NCBI GenBank assembly: GCA_029265815.1
Contig: JAJUGU010000008.1
Coordinates: 1-64,000 of the forward strand
From: Anaerolineaceae bacterium
Lineage (GTDB): Bacteria; Chloroflexota; Anaerolineae; Anaerolineales; Anaerolineaceae
DNA length: 64,000 nt
Direction: 5' to 3'
Made by a program: the position numbers and the translations under genes
Part shown: piece after piece, positions 27,279-36,023 of the stretch
How the letters are laid out: each line of letters starts with the position of its first letter
Position numbering within the stretch: the stretch's first letter is position 1
The notes under the pieces: generated by a model
The model's input: the letters and a program-made list of their open reading frames with translations, nothing else
What the model was told of the DNA's origin: nothing
The model's database searches: none

Positions 27279-28343
27279 TTAGACAGCCTCCCTGATACGA
27301 GGATCAATGAGCGATTGGGCAACATCCAAAATGAGCATTAAAAACCATACGAGAATCACATTGTAGATTCCAAAACCCAGGGCTGCCGATGCATCTGGAA
27401 TGAAGGCCATGCTGCTTACTGCCACCGATGAAATACCATTGATATTGAAGAGTATCTCAACCACGTATACCCCTGTCAATAGCGATGTGGCTGAGAGGAT
27501 ACTGCTGGTCAGAGCTGGTGAAGCAGCATTTCGCAGGGTATGTCCCCAGACAATGCGGTTATCAGATAGACCACGCGCCCTTGCAGCGGTTACGTAATCC
27601 TGCTGCATCTCCTCGACCATGGTAGCTCGGGTGATGCGTCCGAGAGTGGCCCAATGGGCTATTGCCAGAGTGAATACCGGCATCGCCAGATGCCGCAAGG
27701 CATCCAGCGTTACATCTGGTCTGCCATTCAACAAACCATCAATCGTATACATTCCGGTGTAGAGCCTGAAGTCCTGCGAATTAATCACATTGCTGATACT
27801 TGATGTAGCACGCCCCGGAGCAAACCAGTGTAAATCCACGTAGAAGAATGACAGCAAGATTAAAGCAAGAATGAAAGAAGGTAGAGAGGTGGCGATAAAC
27901 GCTGTGATGCGAAAGCCATGATCGGAGGCTTTATGCTGCCTGGAACCCGCAATTACCCCGCTGATGATTCCTAAAGGGATGAAAAGGAGAATTGAAAACA
28001 GAGCAAGTTCTGCTGTTGCCGGGGTACGGGCAATGATAGCACTGAGGATATTCTCCTGGAGTACGGGGCTGTATCCCCAATTTCCCTGCAGCAGACTGGA
28101 TACCCAATAATAATACTGAACCGGATACGGATCATTAAGATGATACTTCTCGATCATACGGTTGAGCATCGCCTGGTATTGTTGCTCTGTCATGCGCGGA
28201 GAGGTATTCTTCGGCATAAACAATGTTGCCCGCGTCTCTGCTGGAGTGAACATCACGGTTGCATACAACACTGCCGTGATGATAAACAATGTGATGAGAA
28301 GGGAGATGATACGTTTCATTAAGTGCTGAAGCAGGTTTCTCAT
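27279..28343 (-). CDS. Oligopeptide-type ABC transporter permease (OppB/DppB family)
   Basis: This 354-residue protein is the first permease of the pair, with an N-terminal helix, a long external segment containing YHLNDPYPVQYYYWVSSLLQ, and five further helices. The conserved loop is YVTAARARGLSDNRIVWGHTLRN near residues 245-267. The length is 20-40 residues above that of standard OppB, mostly in external loops around residue 190, where a 30-residue stretch lies between helices. Together with the next gene it forms a membrane channel for peptides, opines or oligosaccharides. With no binding protein beside it, the substrate is open. Confidence 0.87.
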   Translation of the reverse strand: MRNLLQHLMKRIISLLITLFIITAVLYATVMFTPAETRATLFMPKNTSPRMTEQQYQAMLNRMIEKYHLNDPYPVQYYYWVSSLLQGNWGYSPVLQENILSAIIARTPATAELALFSILLFIPLGIISGVIAGSRQHKASDHGFRITAFIATSLPSFILALILLSFFYVDLHWFAPGRATSSISNVINSQDFRLYTGMYTIDGLLNGRPDVTLDALRHLAMPVFTLAIAHWATLGRITRATMVEEMQQDYVTAARARGLSDNRIVWGHTLRNAASPALTSSILSATSLLTGVYVVEILFNINGISSVAVSSMAFIPDASAALGFGIYNVILVWFLMLILDVAQSLIDPRIREAV

Positions 28344-28599
28344 GCGACTTTTTTCCAGTTGCTATTTATGGGGGATGGACTACTAAATTTTTTGAACCAG
28401 TTCACCAGCAATTATACTACTCACTCCTCTGCGGGAATTTTCTTCCGACTTTATCGTAGGGCATTTAGAAGGCTAAGAAATTATTGGGGCTGGCTCGATC
28501 AAGGTTAGATAATTATCAGGACGAAACAAAAAACATCTGTTAGAAAACAGGCAATCCTGTTTTTATCCTATGCTAATATTATTTCCAAGGAGAAATACT

Positions 28600-29082
28600 A
28601 TGCGTCCTGACTGGGATTCTTACTTCATGAAGATTGCTTATGCCGTGTCTGAACGCAGCACCTGCGACCGGGCATTCGTAGGCTGTGTACTAGTGCTTGA
28701 TAAACGCATCCTGACGACTGGTTTTAATGGATCACCTGCCGGGCAGCCGCACTGTGATGAAGTCGGCCACTTACTGGTAGAAGGTCATTGTATGCGTACA
28801 ATCCACGCAGAAACAAACGCCATCATTCAGGCGGCGCTACACGGTGTTTCCACCCGCGGATGCACCTGCTATGTCACCCATTTTCCATGCATTAACTGCA
28901 CGAAGGCACTGATCAACGCCGGAGTAAGCCGTTTGGTCTATCATATTGCTTATCGGATGGACGATAATGCGCTGGAATTTTTACGAGCAGCCAATATTGA
29001 ATTATGCCATCTTGAGTACACCCCAAATCATCATCCCGTTCTTGAATCGTTGTTCATTGAGAAAAACGCACCAGAGACCTAA
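28600..29082 (+). CDS. dCMP/cytidine deaminase-family zinc enzyme
   Basis: This 160-residue protein resembles deoxycytidylate deaminase, which turns dCMP into dUMP for thymidylate synthesis, and ComEB-type proteins. The zinc ligands and proton-shuttling glutamate are all present: His69 and Glu71 in IHAETNAII, and Cys97 and Cys100 in PCINC. FVGCVLV and GFNGSPAGQPHCDE are typical of dCMP deaminases. The ATG at 28600 has AAGGAG 7 nt upstream; the in-frame ATG at 28570 lies before that site and was rejected. It ends overlapping the convergent flavodoxin gene by 4 nt. Confidence 0.9.
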   Translation: MRPDWDSYFMKIAYAVSERSTCDRAFVGCVLVLDKRILTTGFNGSPAGQPHCDEVGHLLVEGHCMRTIHAETNAIIQAALHGVSTRGCTCYVTHFPCINCTKALINAGVSRLVYHIAYRMDDNALEFLRAANIELCHLEYTPNHHPVLESLFIEKNAPET

Positions 29083-29663
29083 AACTGATCTCCCAGTGAC
29101 CTTGCCCAGCTTTTGATTAATTCCCAGTCCCGCCCGTCACCTGGTGTTGCCTGTACAATGACCATCACAAAAGCAGCCTGCCACCATTTAAGACGGTACA
29201 TCTGGATACTTCCCTTAAAAAAGGCAATGCTGATAGGACATATTTGTGGAGCGGCTCCCAGCATCGGATCCAGGTAATATCTTAGCGTGGTGAAGCGTTC
29301 TTTAAGACTTATTCTGCCCGGCTTTTCAGGACTCGATACCAGATTTGGGTCCAAAACAACTGGACATTGTGGTAATCGTTCTTCTTCCACCCTGGTGAGC
29401 CGCGCAGCACAGGAAAAGTAAGCCATCTTTTTCTCTTTAAGCTGACTTTGATTGCGTTTTAAAAACTTGCGCGCAGCAGACTGCCAGCCAAAGATCATTG
29501 GTGCCCCGACCACCACCGCATCATAACCAGAGAGATCACTTACATCCGCAATCCGTTTTACCTCAGCAGAATGACCACCATTCTCCAACTCCAGCGCAAT
29601 GGTTTCAGCAACTTCAGCCGTCGAACCTGAATTTGTTGAATAGGCAATTAGAATTTTGCTCAT
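29079..29663 (-). CDS. Flavodoxin-domain protein (HemG-like)
   Basis: This 194-residue protein has the FMN-phosphate loop AYSTNSGSTAEVAETIA at residues 6-22, then GYDAVVVGAPMIFGWQSAARKFL and MAYFSCAARLT, the usual order in the flavodoxin domain of menaquinone-dependent protoporphyrinogen oxidase-like proteins. It is probably a cytoplasmic electron carrier or small reductase. The start at 29663 gives the normal family N-terminus MSKILIAYST; the ribosome site GAGA is weak. The molybdenum hydroxylase encoded nearby has no flavin subunit, so this could be a partner, but nothing in the sequence proves it. Confidence 0.83.
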   Translation of the reverse strand: MSKILIAYSTNSGSTAEVAETIALELENGGHSAEVKRIADVSDLSGYDAVVVGAPMIFGWQSAARKFLKRNQSQLKEKKMAYFSCAARLTRVEEERLPQCPVVLDPNLVSSPEKPGRISLKERFTTLRYYLDPMLGAAPQICPISIAFFKGSIQMYRLKWWQAAFVMVIVQATPGDGRDWELIKSWARSLGDQF

Positions 29664-29691
29664 ACAATTCTCTTTTCGGAGACAAAAAAAT

Positions 29692-29731
29692 GACTGCAGC
29701 AGCAATTTTTAATATTCAAACTGCTGCAGTC
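29692..29731 (-). terminator. Intrinsic terminator of the CoA-binding protein gene
   Basis: GACTGCAGCAG (29692-29702) pairs perfectly with CTGCTGCAGTC (29721-29731). Read on the minus strand, the stem is followed by ATTTTTTT. Confidence 0.88.
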
Positions 29732-29752
29732 TGTGATTGACAAAAAATATGA

Positions 29753-30193
29753 TCAATACGACCCAAAGAGTCTGGCAAAGAAACGGTGAAAGGCATGGAT
29801 GGATTTGACTTCGCCAGCATACATGAGGATGCATTTTCCTTCCACAGGAGTGATCCCCAGCTCCGCTGCGACCTTCTGCGTTTCGGCTGATTGTGAACCC
29901 TGCTGCAACCACACCCGTGTAAAACCCGAGGCAGCGGCTTCGCGCAGTACAACGGCAGCTTTCTGTGGAGGAAGGCAAATCACCACGCCGTCAGCCTTGC
30001 CTGCCAATTCTCCAAGCGAGGCGTAACATTTGTCGCCATCAATACTGTCCATCTTTGGATTAACACCGAAGACTTCGTAACCGCGGGTTTTCAATTCCGT
30101 GTATATGGCTGTACCAAATTTTTGCGGAGACCGAGAAACACCCACCACTGCCAGTCGTTTGGCTTGAATAAAATCCTCAATTTTTTGGTCCAT
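29753..30193 (-). CDS. CoA-binding domain protein (YccU type)
   Basis: This 146-residue protein is a stand-alone CoA_binding domain with a Rossmann-like fold: LAVVGVSRSPQKFGTAIYTEL (14-34), YEVFGVNPK, and ADGVVICLPPQKAAVVLREAAASG. It ends with the usual SGFTRVWLQQGSQSAE and VEGKCILMY. Members are common and small, bind CoA or a nucleotide in structures, and have no firmly known role. The gene has its own terminator, so it is probably monocistronic or the last gene after the upstream hydroxylase on the same strand, 137 bp away. Confidence 0.9.
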   Translation of the reverse strand: MDQKIEDFIQAKRLAVVGVSRSPQKFGTAIYTELKTRGYEVFGVNPKMDSIDGDKCYASLGELAGKADGVVICLPPQKAAVVLREAAASGFTRVWLQQGSQSAETQKVAAELGITPVEGKCILMYAGEVKSIHAFHRFFARLFGSY

Positions 30194-30330
30194 CTCTTGA
30201 TCCTTTCATAAAAAAAAGACACTTTGATAAAGCTTACGAATTTCACTCAATTTTGTTGCATTCTTTCATTAACAAACCACCAATCATGGCGGCAACAGCT
30301 TTTGTGTGGTTTTTTCCCTGCCAGCAGCGA

Positions 30331-33249
30331 TTACTTCGCCTGCCGCAGTGCAGCGATAACTCTTTCTTTCGTATACGGCAGCTGGCGCATCCAGATACCG
30401 GTGGCATTGTGTATGGCGCTGGCGATTGCCGGGGCAACACCATCTATGCAAATCTCGGCTACTGATTTTGCACCGTAAGGTCCGCTTGGTTCATCTGTTT
30501 GAACAAACATTACATCCAGTGCAGGTAAAGAGAGCGCACGGGGGATTTTATACTTGATCAGATTGGGATTGAGTATCTGCCCATCAGAACCAAAGAGCAT
30601 TTCTTCTGTAAGCGCAAACCCTAACCCCTGAGTCATTCCTCCCTCCACCTGCCCGGTTGCCGTAAGTGGATTAATCACCCTGCCGCAGTCAACAACCAAG
30701 AGCAGCCTCTCGACTGTGATTTCACCGGTTTCAGTATTCACCACGATTTCAGCAAACTGGGCGGCGGTCGGCGGAGGACTGACCGGGCTCACATGAGAAG
30801 CAGCCGCGATAATTTGATGTTGATTCTGTTGATGTAGACTGCTCAACGCTATTTGCTCCAATGTCAGACATCTACCATTGCTGGCTTTCACCTTGCCATT
30901 TTCCAGCGTCAACAGATTTTTATCTCGCACCTCTAACAATAATGCTGCATGATCTATTATTTGGCTTTTGATATCTTCAGCAGCTTTTTTTACCGCCTGA
31001 CCGCTTAAGTAAGTGGTGCTGCTGGCGTAAGCCCCCTTATCAAAAGGAGTGAAATCGGTATCAGATGAATAGGTAATGATATCTTCAGTGGAAATATCCA
31101 AGACTTCCGCTGCGATCTGTGTCAGCACAGTATCGGCACCTGTGCCCAGATCAGATGCACCAATAAGCAAGTTAAACGAACCGTCATCATTCATCTTTAT
31201 AACGGCAGATGCCATGTCGACTCCAGCCACAGCACTGCCGTGCATCACCGCTGCCATTCCAATGCCGCGCCGCAAATTTCCTGACTGGCACGAATAGCGT
31301 TTTCTTTTTTCATAAAAATCGGTGGCTTTTAATCCAATATCCATGCAGTGCATCAAACTGCTTGTCTGAAGGGTTTGCTTAACGCCCTCCCTGCCCTCGC
31401 CCAACTGCGAAGAGAGGTGCATGACATCTCCGACTTTAATCCAGTTGTCTTTTTTGAATTGCACGACATCGAGACCCAGCTTATCGGCTATTTCTTCCAT
31501 TAGAACTTCAATCCCAAACAGACACTGCATGGTGCCATAACCTCTAAAAGCGCCTGCAGGAGGAGTGTTGGTATACACAATATCACTCACAAAATGAGCG
31601 TTGGGTGGATTATAGAGAGTCAGCCCTTTAAACCCGCCCACCATGTTCACACTCAATCCATGGGTGGCGTATGCACCGGTATCACCTACCAGATAAAGTT
31701 GAGCCGTCGTCACTCGATTGTCTTTGATGCCTACCTTATAGTGGATGAGCTCACCATGCCTTGAGCGCGCGCTGGTGAATTCCTGCGTGCGTGTATATTC
31801 CAGACGAACCGGCCGGCGCGTTGCCAGGGTAAGCAATGCGCAGAGATCTTCAATCAGCAATTCCTGTTTTCCACCAAATCCTCCGCCAAGGCGGGGTTTC
31901 ACCACTCTGATTTTCTTGACGGGTATGCCGATCAACGGTGCAATCATTCGCCTGATATGGAACGGCACCTGATTGCTGGTGCGAATCACCAAACGATCAT
32001 TTTCATCCAGATAGGTTATGCACACATGCGGCTCCAACTGGGCATGCTGCTGCCTCTGGGTTCGGTACTCTCCTTCGAAAATATAGTCAGCCTCTGCGAA
32101 ACCTTTGTCTACATCACCAACCTTCGCATCAATATGATTGGCAATGTTATGTGCGTGGTCGAAAATCCCTTCGGTGTCTGTTTCATCATGGATGATTGGA
32201 GCGCCGTCTCGCATCGCCTGTTCAGGCGTTACTGCAACCGGAAGGACTTCATAATCCACTTCAATTAAATCTAGAGCAGCCTGCGCAATTTCTGGGGTCT
32301 CTGCAGCCACGACCGCCACACGATCTCCTACATGGCGAACTTTGTTATCGAGAGAGACTTGATCGAAAGGTTGCGGCTGTGGATAACTTTGACCGGCGCT
32401 CGAATATTTGATCCGTGGAATATCCTGCCAGGTGAGCACTGCGTGAACCCCCGGCAACATACGTGCTTTACTCGCATCGATTTTGAGCAAGCGCGCGTGG
32501 GCATATGGGCTGGTGAGCAATGCCGCATACAACATACCAGGAGCAAAAAAATCATCTGTGAAGACCGGTTTCCCTTCAGCCAGTTTACGAGCATCAACTT
32601 TGGCCTGTGGCATTCCAACAATTTTTGTGGTTGGTAATGATACAGGTGAAAAGATCACCGGCGGCAACGGGTTCCTGCTCCTATCTTTACGGTAGTAAAC
32701 TTCAGGAAGATCAATATCAGCAATGTTATCTGTCAATAGAATGTGCACAGGTTGAAAAGCAATTGTTTTTTCACTACGCCGGATGGCCGCAGCCATTTGA
32801 ACCGCGTTCACTCCGCGCGCATATCCAGTGCAGCGGCATAGTACAGAATTTAATCCCCTCCTGATTTCATCTTCGGTAGGATTGGGATTTCTGTCAAGTA
32901 ATGCTTTTGCGGAGAGGATCAATGCAGGAGAACAGTAACCGCATTGAATGGCGCCCGCATCGATAAAAGCCTGTTGAATGGGATCCATTTCACCATCCCG
33001 ACTAAAACCTTCAAGAGTGATGATCTCTTTTCCCACAGCATCTACTGCTTTTATCAAACAGCTTCGAACGGGTTTTCCATTCAATAGTACAGTGCATGCC
33101 CCGCACTCTCCACTGCCACATCCATATTTGACACTGTAAAAAAAAGCTCCACGGAGAGCTCTGAGTAAGGTCTCGTCAGGTCCAACAGAAAATTCCAACT
33201 CTGTACCATTTACTCTTAATGTAATTTCTCGCTTGTTTTCCAAGGTCAA
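30331..33249 (-). CDS. Fused Fe-S/molybdopterin hydroxylase (xanthine dehydrogenase/aldehyde oxidoreductase family)
   Basis: This 972-residue protein joins two parts that are separate subunits in many bacteria. Residues 1-150 hold two [2Fe-2S] domains: Cys44, Cys49, Cys52, Cys64 and Cys103, Cys106, Cys138, Cys140. From about residue 210 on is the molybdopterin part with RLGGGFGGKQ, GAFRGYGTMQ and, near the end, the catalytic Glu932 in GAKSVAEI. The FAD subunit is missing and not encoded nearby, as in the aldehyde oxidoreductase of Desulfovibrio gigas, which passes electrons to flavodoxin. The start is TTG at 33249 or, better spaced from GGGAG, TTG at 33243. The substrate (aldehyde, purine or N-heterocycle) is not known. 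It acts in the cytoplasm. Confidence 0.92.
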   Translation of the reverse strand: MTLENKREITLRVNGTELEFSVGPDETLLRALRGAFFYSVKYGCGSGECGACTVLLNGKPVRSCLIKAVDAVGKEIITLEGFSRDGEMDPIQQAFIDAGAIQCGYCSPALILSAKALLDRNPNPTEDEIRRGLNSVLCRCTGYARGVNAVQMAAAIRRSEKTIAFQPVHILLTDNIADIDLPEVYYRKDRSRNPLPPVIFSPVSLPTTKIVGMPQAKVDARKLAEGKPVFTDDFFAPGMLYAALLTSPYAHARLLKIDASKARMLPGVHAVLTWQDIPRIKYSSAGQSYPQPQPFDQVSLDNKVRHVGDRVAVVAAETPEIAQAALDLIEVDYEVLPVAVTPEQAMRDGAPIIHDETDTEGIFDHAHNIANHIDAKVGDVDKGFAEADYIFEGEYRTQRQQHAQLEPHVCITYLDENDRLVIRTSNQVPFHIRRMIAPLIGIPVKKIRVVKPRLGGGFGGKQELLIEDLCALLTLATRRPVRLEYTRTQEFTSARSRHGELIHYKVGIKDNRVTTAQLYLVGDTGAYATHGLSVNMVGGFKGLTLYNPPNAHFVSDIVYTNTPPAGAFRGYGTMQCLFGIEVLMEEIADKLGLDVVQFKKDNWIKVGDVMHLSSQLGEGREGVKQTLQTSSLMHCMDIGLKATDFYEKRKRYSCQSGNLRRGIGMAAVMHGSAVAGVDMASAVIKMNDDGSFNLLIGASDLGTGADTVLTQIAAEVLDISTEDIITYSSDTDFTPFDKGAYASSTTYLSGQAVKKAAEDIKSQIIDHAALLLEVRDKNLLTLENGKVKASNGRCLTLEQIALSSLHQQNQHQIIAAASHVSPVSPPPTAAQFAEIVVNTETGEITVERLLLVVDCGRVINPLTATGQVEGGMTQGLGFALTEEMLFGSDGQILNPNLIKYKIPRALSLPALDVMFVQTDEPSGPYGAKSVAEICIDGVAPAIASAIHNATGIWMRQLPYTKERVIAALRQAK

Positions 33250-33668
33250 CTCTCCCTCAATGATGAAGTGTGTTTAACGTGTTGATTAATATAGAATACA
33301 ACAATCATCATTAGATGTATATCACTCAAATCCAATCGACGCCCTCGAAATCTTTACTGAAACAAAGTAGCAATAATGTATTACAATATTTAACATAACT
33401 ACTCAGTTACATCGCGTTCATCTGATCAGCCTTGTTTTAATTCAAACTCATCATGTGCCTTAATTCATTCCCAATGCAGAATTAATTTAACATCGCGGTA
33501 ACGCAATTCAGTTCATTAACTCTCCTATATGCAAGTCTTCAATTGCACGATCCCTTTCCTCAACAATTTCTTATCAGAAAACAAGGAGGTGATGCAACAA
33601 AGAATTTAAGTTTTTCATCGATGCTTTCATCACGAAAGATATAGCGAGAAAAACTAAAAGGAGAAAAA
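33250..33668. other. Divergent promoter region with long leader
   Basis: This 419-bp stretch lies between the divergent hydroxylase and sugar-binding protein genes, and no gene is supported. AAGGAGGTGATG at 33582-33593 matches the 16S anti-Shine-Dalgarno sequence unusually well, 76 bp before the real start. The ATG at its end would open only a five-codon reading frame (33591-33608). It may be a translation standby site, a leader peptide, or chance. Confidence 0.4.
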
Positions 33669-35081
33669 ATGACCAAGAAATTGTTCCCAATCATCAGCAT
33701 CCTGCTGATCATCGCGTTTGCACTGGCCGCGTGTGCAAAACCCACCGCTGCTCCAACAGAAGTAACCCAGCCCGAAGTCCCGCCAGCCACTGAAGCCCCC
33801 GTTGTGGCAACAGAAGCTCCTGCAGTAACCGGAGAACTCTATTATCTGAACTTCAAACCGGAAATTGCCGAAACCTATGCCAAAATCGGTGAAGCGTGGA
33901 AAGCCGAGACCGGAAACACGCTTAAGGTCGTTACTGCCGCATCTGGTACTTATGAACAGACACTGAAATCTGAAATCGCAAAAGCCGATGCTCCAGTCCT
34001 CTTCCAGATCAATGGTCCTGTAGGTTATGCATCCTGGAAGGATTATTGCGCTGATCTTTCAGATACTGAACTCTATTCACACCTGCTTGATAAGTCGATG
34101 GCAGTGACCAGCGGTGATGGCGTATACGGCATTCCTTATGTAGTGGAAGGCTACGGCATCATCTACAACAACGCGATCATGAACAAGTACTTTGCTCTTC
34201 CAGGAGCCAAAGCTGCTTCTATGGATGAGATCAATAACTTTGCCAAGTTGAAAGAAGTTGTGGAAGATATGACCGCCAGGAAAGCCGAACTGGGTATTGA
34301 AGGCGTATTCTCCTCAACTTCGCTGAAGCCAGGCGAAGACTGGCGCTGGCAGACCCATCTCGCTAATTTGCCCATTTTCTACGAATTCAGAGATAACAAC
34401 ATCAACACCGGTGATCCGGCTGCGACAATGGAAGTGACCTTCCAGTACGCCGATAACTACAAGAACATTTTTGACCTGTATCTGAATAACTCAGTCACTG
34501 ATCCCAAATTGCTGGGCAGCAAGAGTGTCGATGATTCCATGGCAGAGTTTGCTCTGGGAAAATCCGCCATGGTTCAGAATGGCAACTGGGCATGGAATCA
34601 GATCAAGGGTGTTGAAGGTAACACCGTCCTTGCTGAAGACATAAAATTCCTGCCGATCTACATGGGCATGCCGGGTGAAGAAAAGCAGTCCATCAGTATC
34701 GGTACAGAAAACTTTTATGCCATCAACTCACAGGCTTCACCTGAGAAACAGAAACTGGCGGCTGATTTCATCATGTGGTTGTTCAGCAGTGACACTGGCA
34801 AGAATTTTGTCACAAATGAACTGGGGTTCATCGCTCCGTTTGATACTTTCGCAGAAGATGAAAAACCAACCGACCCGCTATCGCTTGAAGTTATTCGCTA
34901 TATGAGCAACACCGATCTCTATAATGTAGCCTGGAACTTCACCGTATTCCCAAGTCAGACCTTCAAAGACAACTTTGGAGCAGCTCTGCTGCAATATGCA
35001 CAGGGCACAACTACCTGGGATGAAGTGAAAGCATTGTTCATTGAACAGTGGAAGACAGAAAAGGAACTTGCCGCCCAATAA
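33669..35081 (+). CDS. Sugar-binding lipoprotein of carbohydrate ABC transporter 2
   Basis: This 470-residue family-1 solute-binding protein has a signal peptide with lipobox LAAC and Cys22, then a Thr/Pro/Glu/Val linker to about residue 52. The mature domain shows GVYGIPYVVEGYGIIYNNAIMNKYF, the hinge-side segment usual in MalE-like proteins, and FALGKSAMVQNGNWAWNQI. Total length and order fit sugar or polyol binding proteins. AAAAGGAG precedes the ATG. Two permease genes follow after a strong hairpin. The linker differs in sequence from that of transporter 1 but has the same composition. The sugar bound is unknown; nothing in the cluster names it. Confidence 0.9.
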   Translation: MTKKLFPIISILLIIAFALAACAKPTAAPTEVTQPEVPPATEAPVVATEAPAVTGELYYLNFKPEIAETYAKIGEAWKAETGNTLKVVTAASGTYEQTLKSEIAKADAPVLFQINGPVGYASWKDYCADLSDTELYSHLLDKSMAVTSGDGVYGIPYVVEGYGIIYNNAIMNKYFALPGAKAASMDEINNFAKLKEVVEDMTARKAELGIEGVFSSTSLKPGEDWRWQTHLANLPIFYEFRDNNINTGDPAATMEVTFQYADNYKNIFDLYLNNSVTDPKLLGSKSVDDSMAEFALGKSAMVQNGNWAWNQIKGVEGNTVLAEDIKFLPIYMGMPGEEKQSISIGTENFYAINSQASPEKQKLAADFIMWLFSSDTGKNFVTNELGFIAPFDTFAEDEKPTDPLSLEVIRYMSNTDLYNVAWNFTVFPSQTFKDNFGAALLQYAQGTTTWDEVKALFIEQWKTEKELAAQ

Positions 35082-35104
35082 AAACCGTTTGTACAGATCT
35101 ACTC

Positions 35105-35133
35105 TACCCCGCACCGGCTACCGGTGCGGGGTA
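35105..35133 (+). terminator. Perfect 13-bp hairpin after sugar-binding protein gene
   Basis: TACCCCGCACCGG (35105-35117) pairs with CCGGTGCGGGGTA (35121-35133) around a 3-nt loop. AAAGATAA follows, with no T run. As after the first sugar-binding gene, it probably protects the 3' end of the binding-protein message or partly stops transcription. Confidence 0.7.
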
Positions 35134-35177
35134 AAGATAACTTTTTGCTGAAACCCTTTCAGCGCAGGAGAGCTGCT

Positions 35178-36023
35178 GTGCATAACATGCCCAAGAAATA
35201 CTACGCGCTTTTTACCCTGCCAACAATCATCGCATTCGCGATCGCTTTCTTGATCCCGTTCCTGTTTGGAATCTATCTTTCTTTCACAAATTTTAGAACT
35301 GTTACAGACACTACCTGGGTAGGATTCAGTAATTACATACGGGCTTTTACCGGTGACAACAATTTTGTGCATGCATTATGGTTTACCGTACGTTTCGCTA
35401 TCGTATCGCTGATCTTGATCAACCTCGTGGCTTTTACGCTTGCGCTTCTGCTTACCGGTGGGGTGAAGGGCACTAACTTTTTCAGAACCATTTTCTTTAT
35501 GCCCAACCTGATCGGTGGCATTGTTCTTGGCTATATCTGGCAGTTAATCATTAACGGCATCCTGTTGAATTTTGGTGTTGATCTTACTTACAGTGCAACA
35601 TATGGTTTCTGGGGTTTGGTCGTTTTGATGAACTGGCAGCAAGCTGGTTACATGATGGTCATTTATATTGCCGCCATTCAAAGCATCCCGACGGAAATGG
35701 TCGAAGCGGCTAAGATTGATGGCGCTAATGGCTGGCAAATTATCAGAAATATCACTATACCAATGGTTATGCCGGCAATCACAATATGTACCTTCCTTAC
35801 GTTAACAAATTCCTTTAAACTTTTCGATCAGAACCTGGCCCTTACAGCTGGAGCTCCTGCCAGGGAATCTGCCATGCTGGCATTGGATATCTACACGACA
35901 TTTTATGGCCGCGTCGGTTATGAAGGCGTCGGCCAGGCAAAGGCAGTCGTGTTTTCAATAATCGTTGCGATTATCGTAATCTTACAAATGAGACTCACCA
36001 GGACCAGGGAGGTAGAGAGATAA
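35178..36023 (+). CDS. Carbohydrate ABC transporter 2 permease (MalF type)
   Basis: This 281-residue permease has six membrane segments, starting with YYALFTLPTIIAFAIAFLIP, and the EAA loop IPTEMVEAAKIDGANGWQII near residues 170-189. The start is set at GTG 35178, 7 nt after GGAG; ATG 35187 is the alternative. A GTG at 35124 lies inside the preceding hairpin and is not a credible start. Its stop overlaps the next start by one base (TAATG), so both permeases are translated together. It pairs with the lipoprotein upstream. No ATPase is encoded in the cluster. Confidence 0.88.
   Translation: MHNMPKKYYALFTLPTIIAFAIAFLIPFLFGIYLSFTNFRTVTDTTWVGFSNYIRAFTGDNNFVHALWFTVRFAIVSLILINLVAFTLALLLTGGVKGTNFFRTIFFMPNLIGGIVLGYIWQLIINGILLNFGVDLTYSATYGFWGLVVLMNWQQAGYMMVIYIAAIQSIPTEMVEAAKIDGANGWQIIRNITIPMVMPAITICTFLTLTNSFKLFDQNLALTAGAPARESAMLALDIYTTFYGRVGYEGVGQAKAVVFSIIVAIIVILQMRLTRTREVER

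Noticed and set aside
35124-35177. GTG at 35124 as start of the transporter 2 permease
   Set aside because: It lies inside the perfect hairpin after the binding-protein gene and lacks a ribosome site; GTG 35178 or ATG 35187 follow GGAG.
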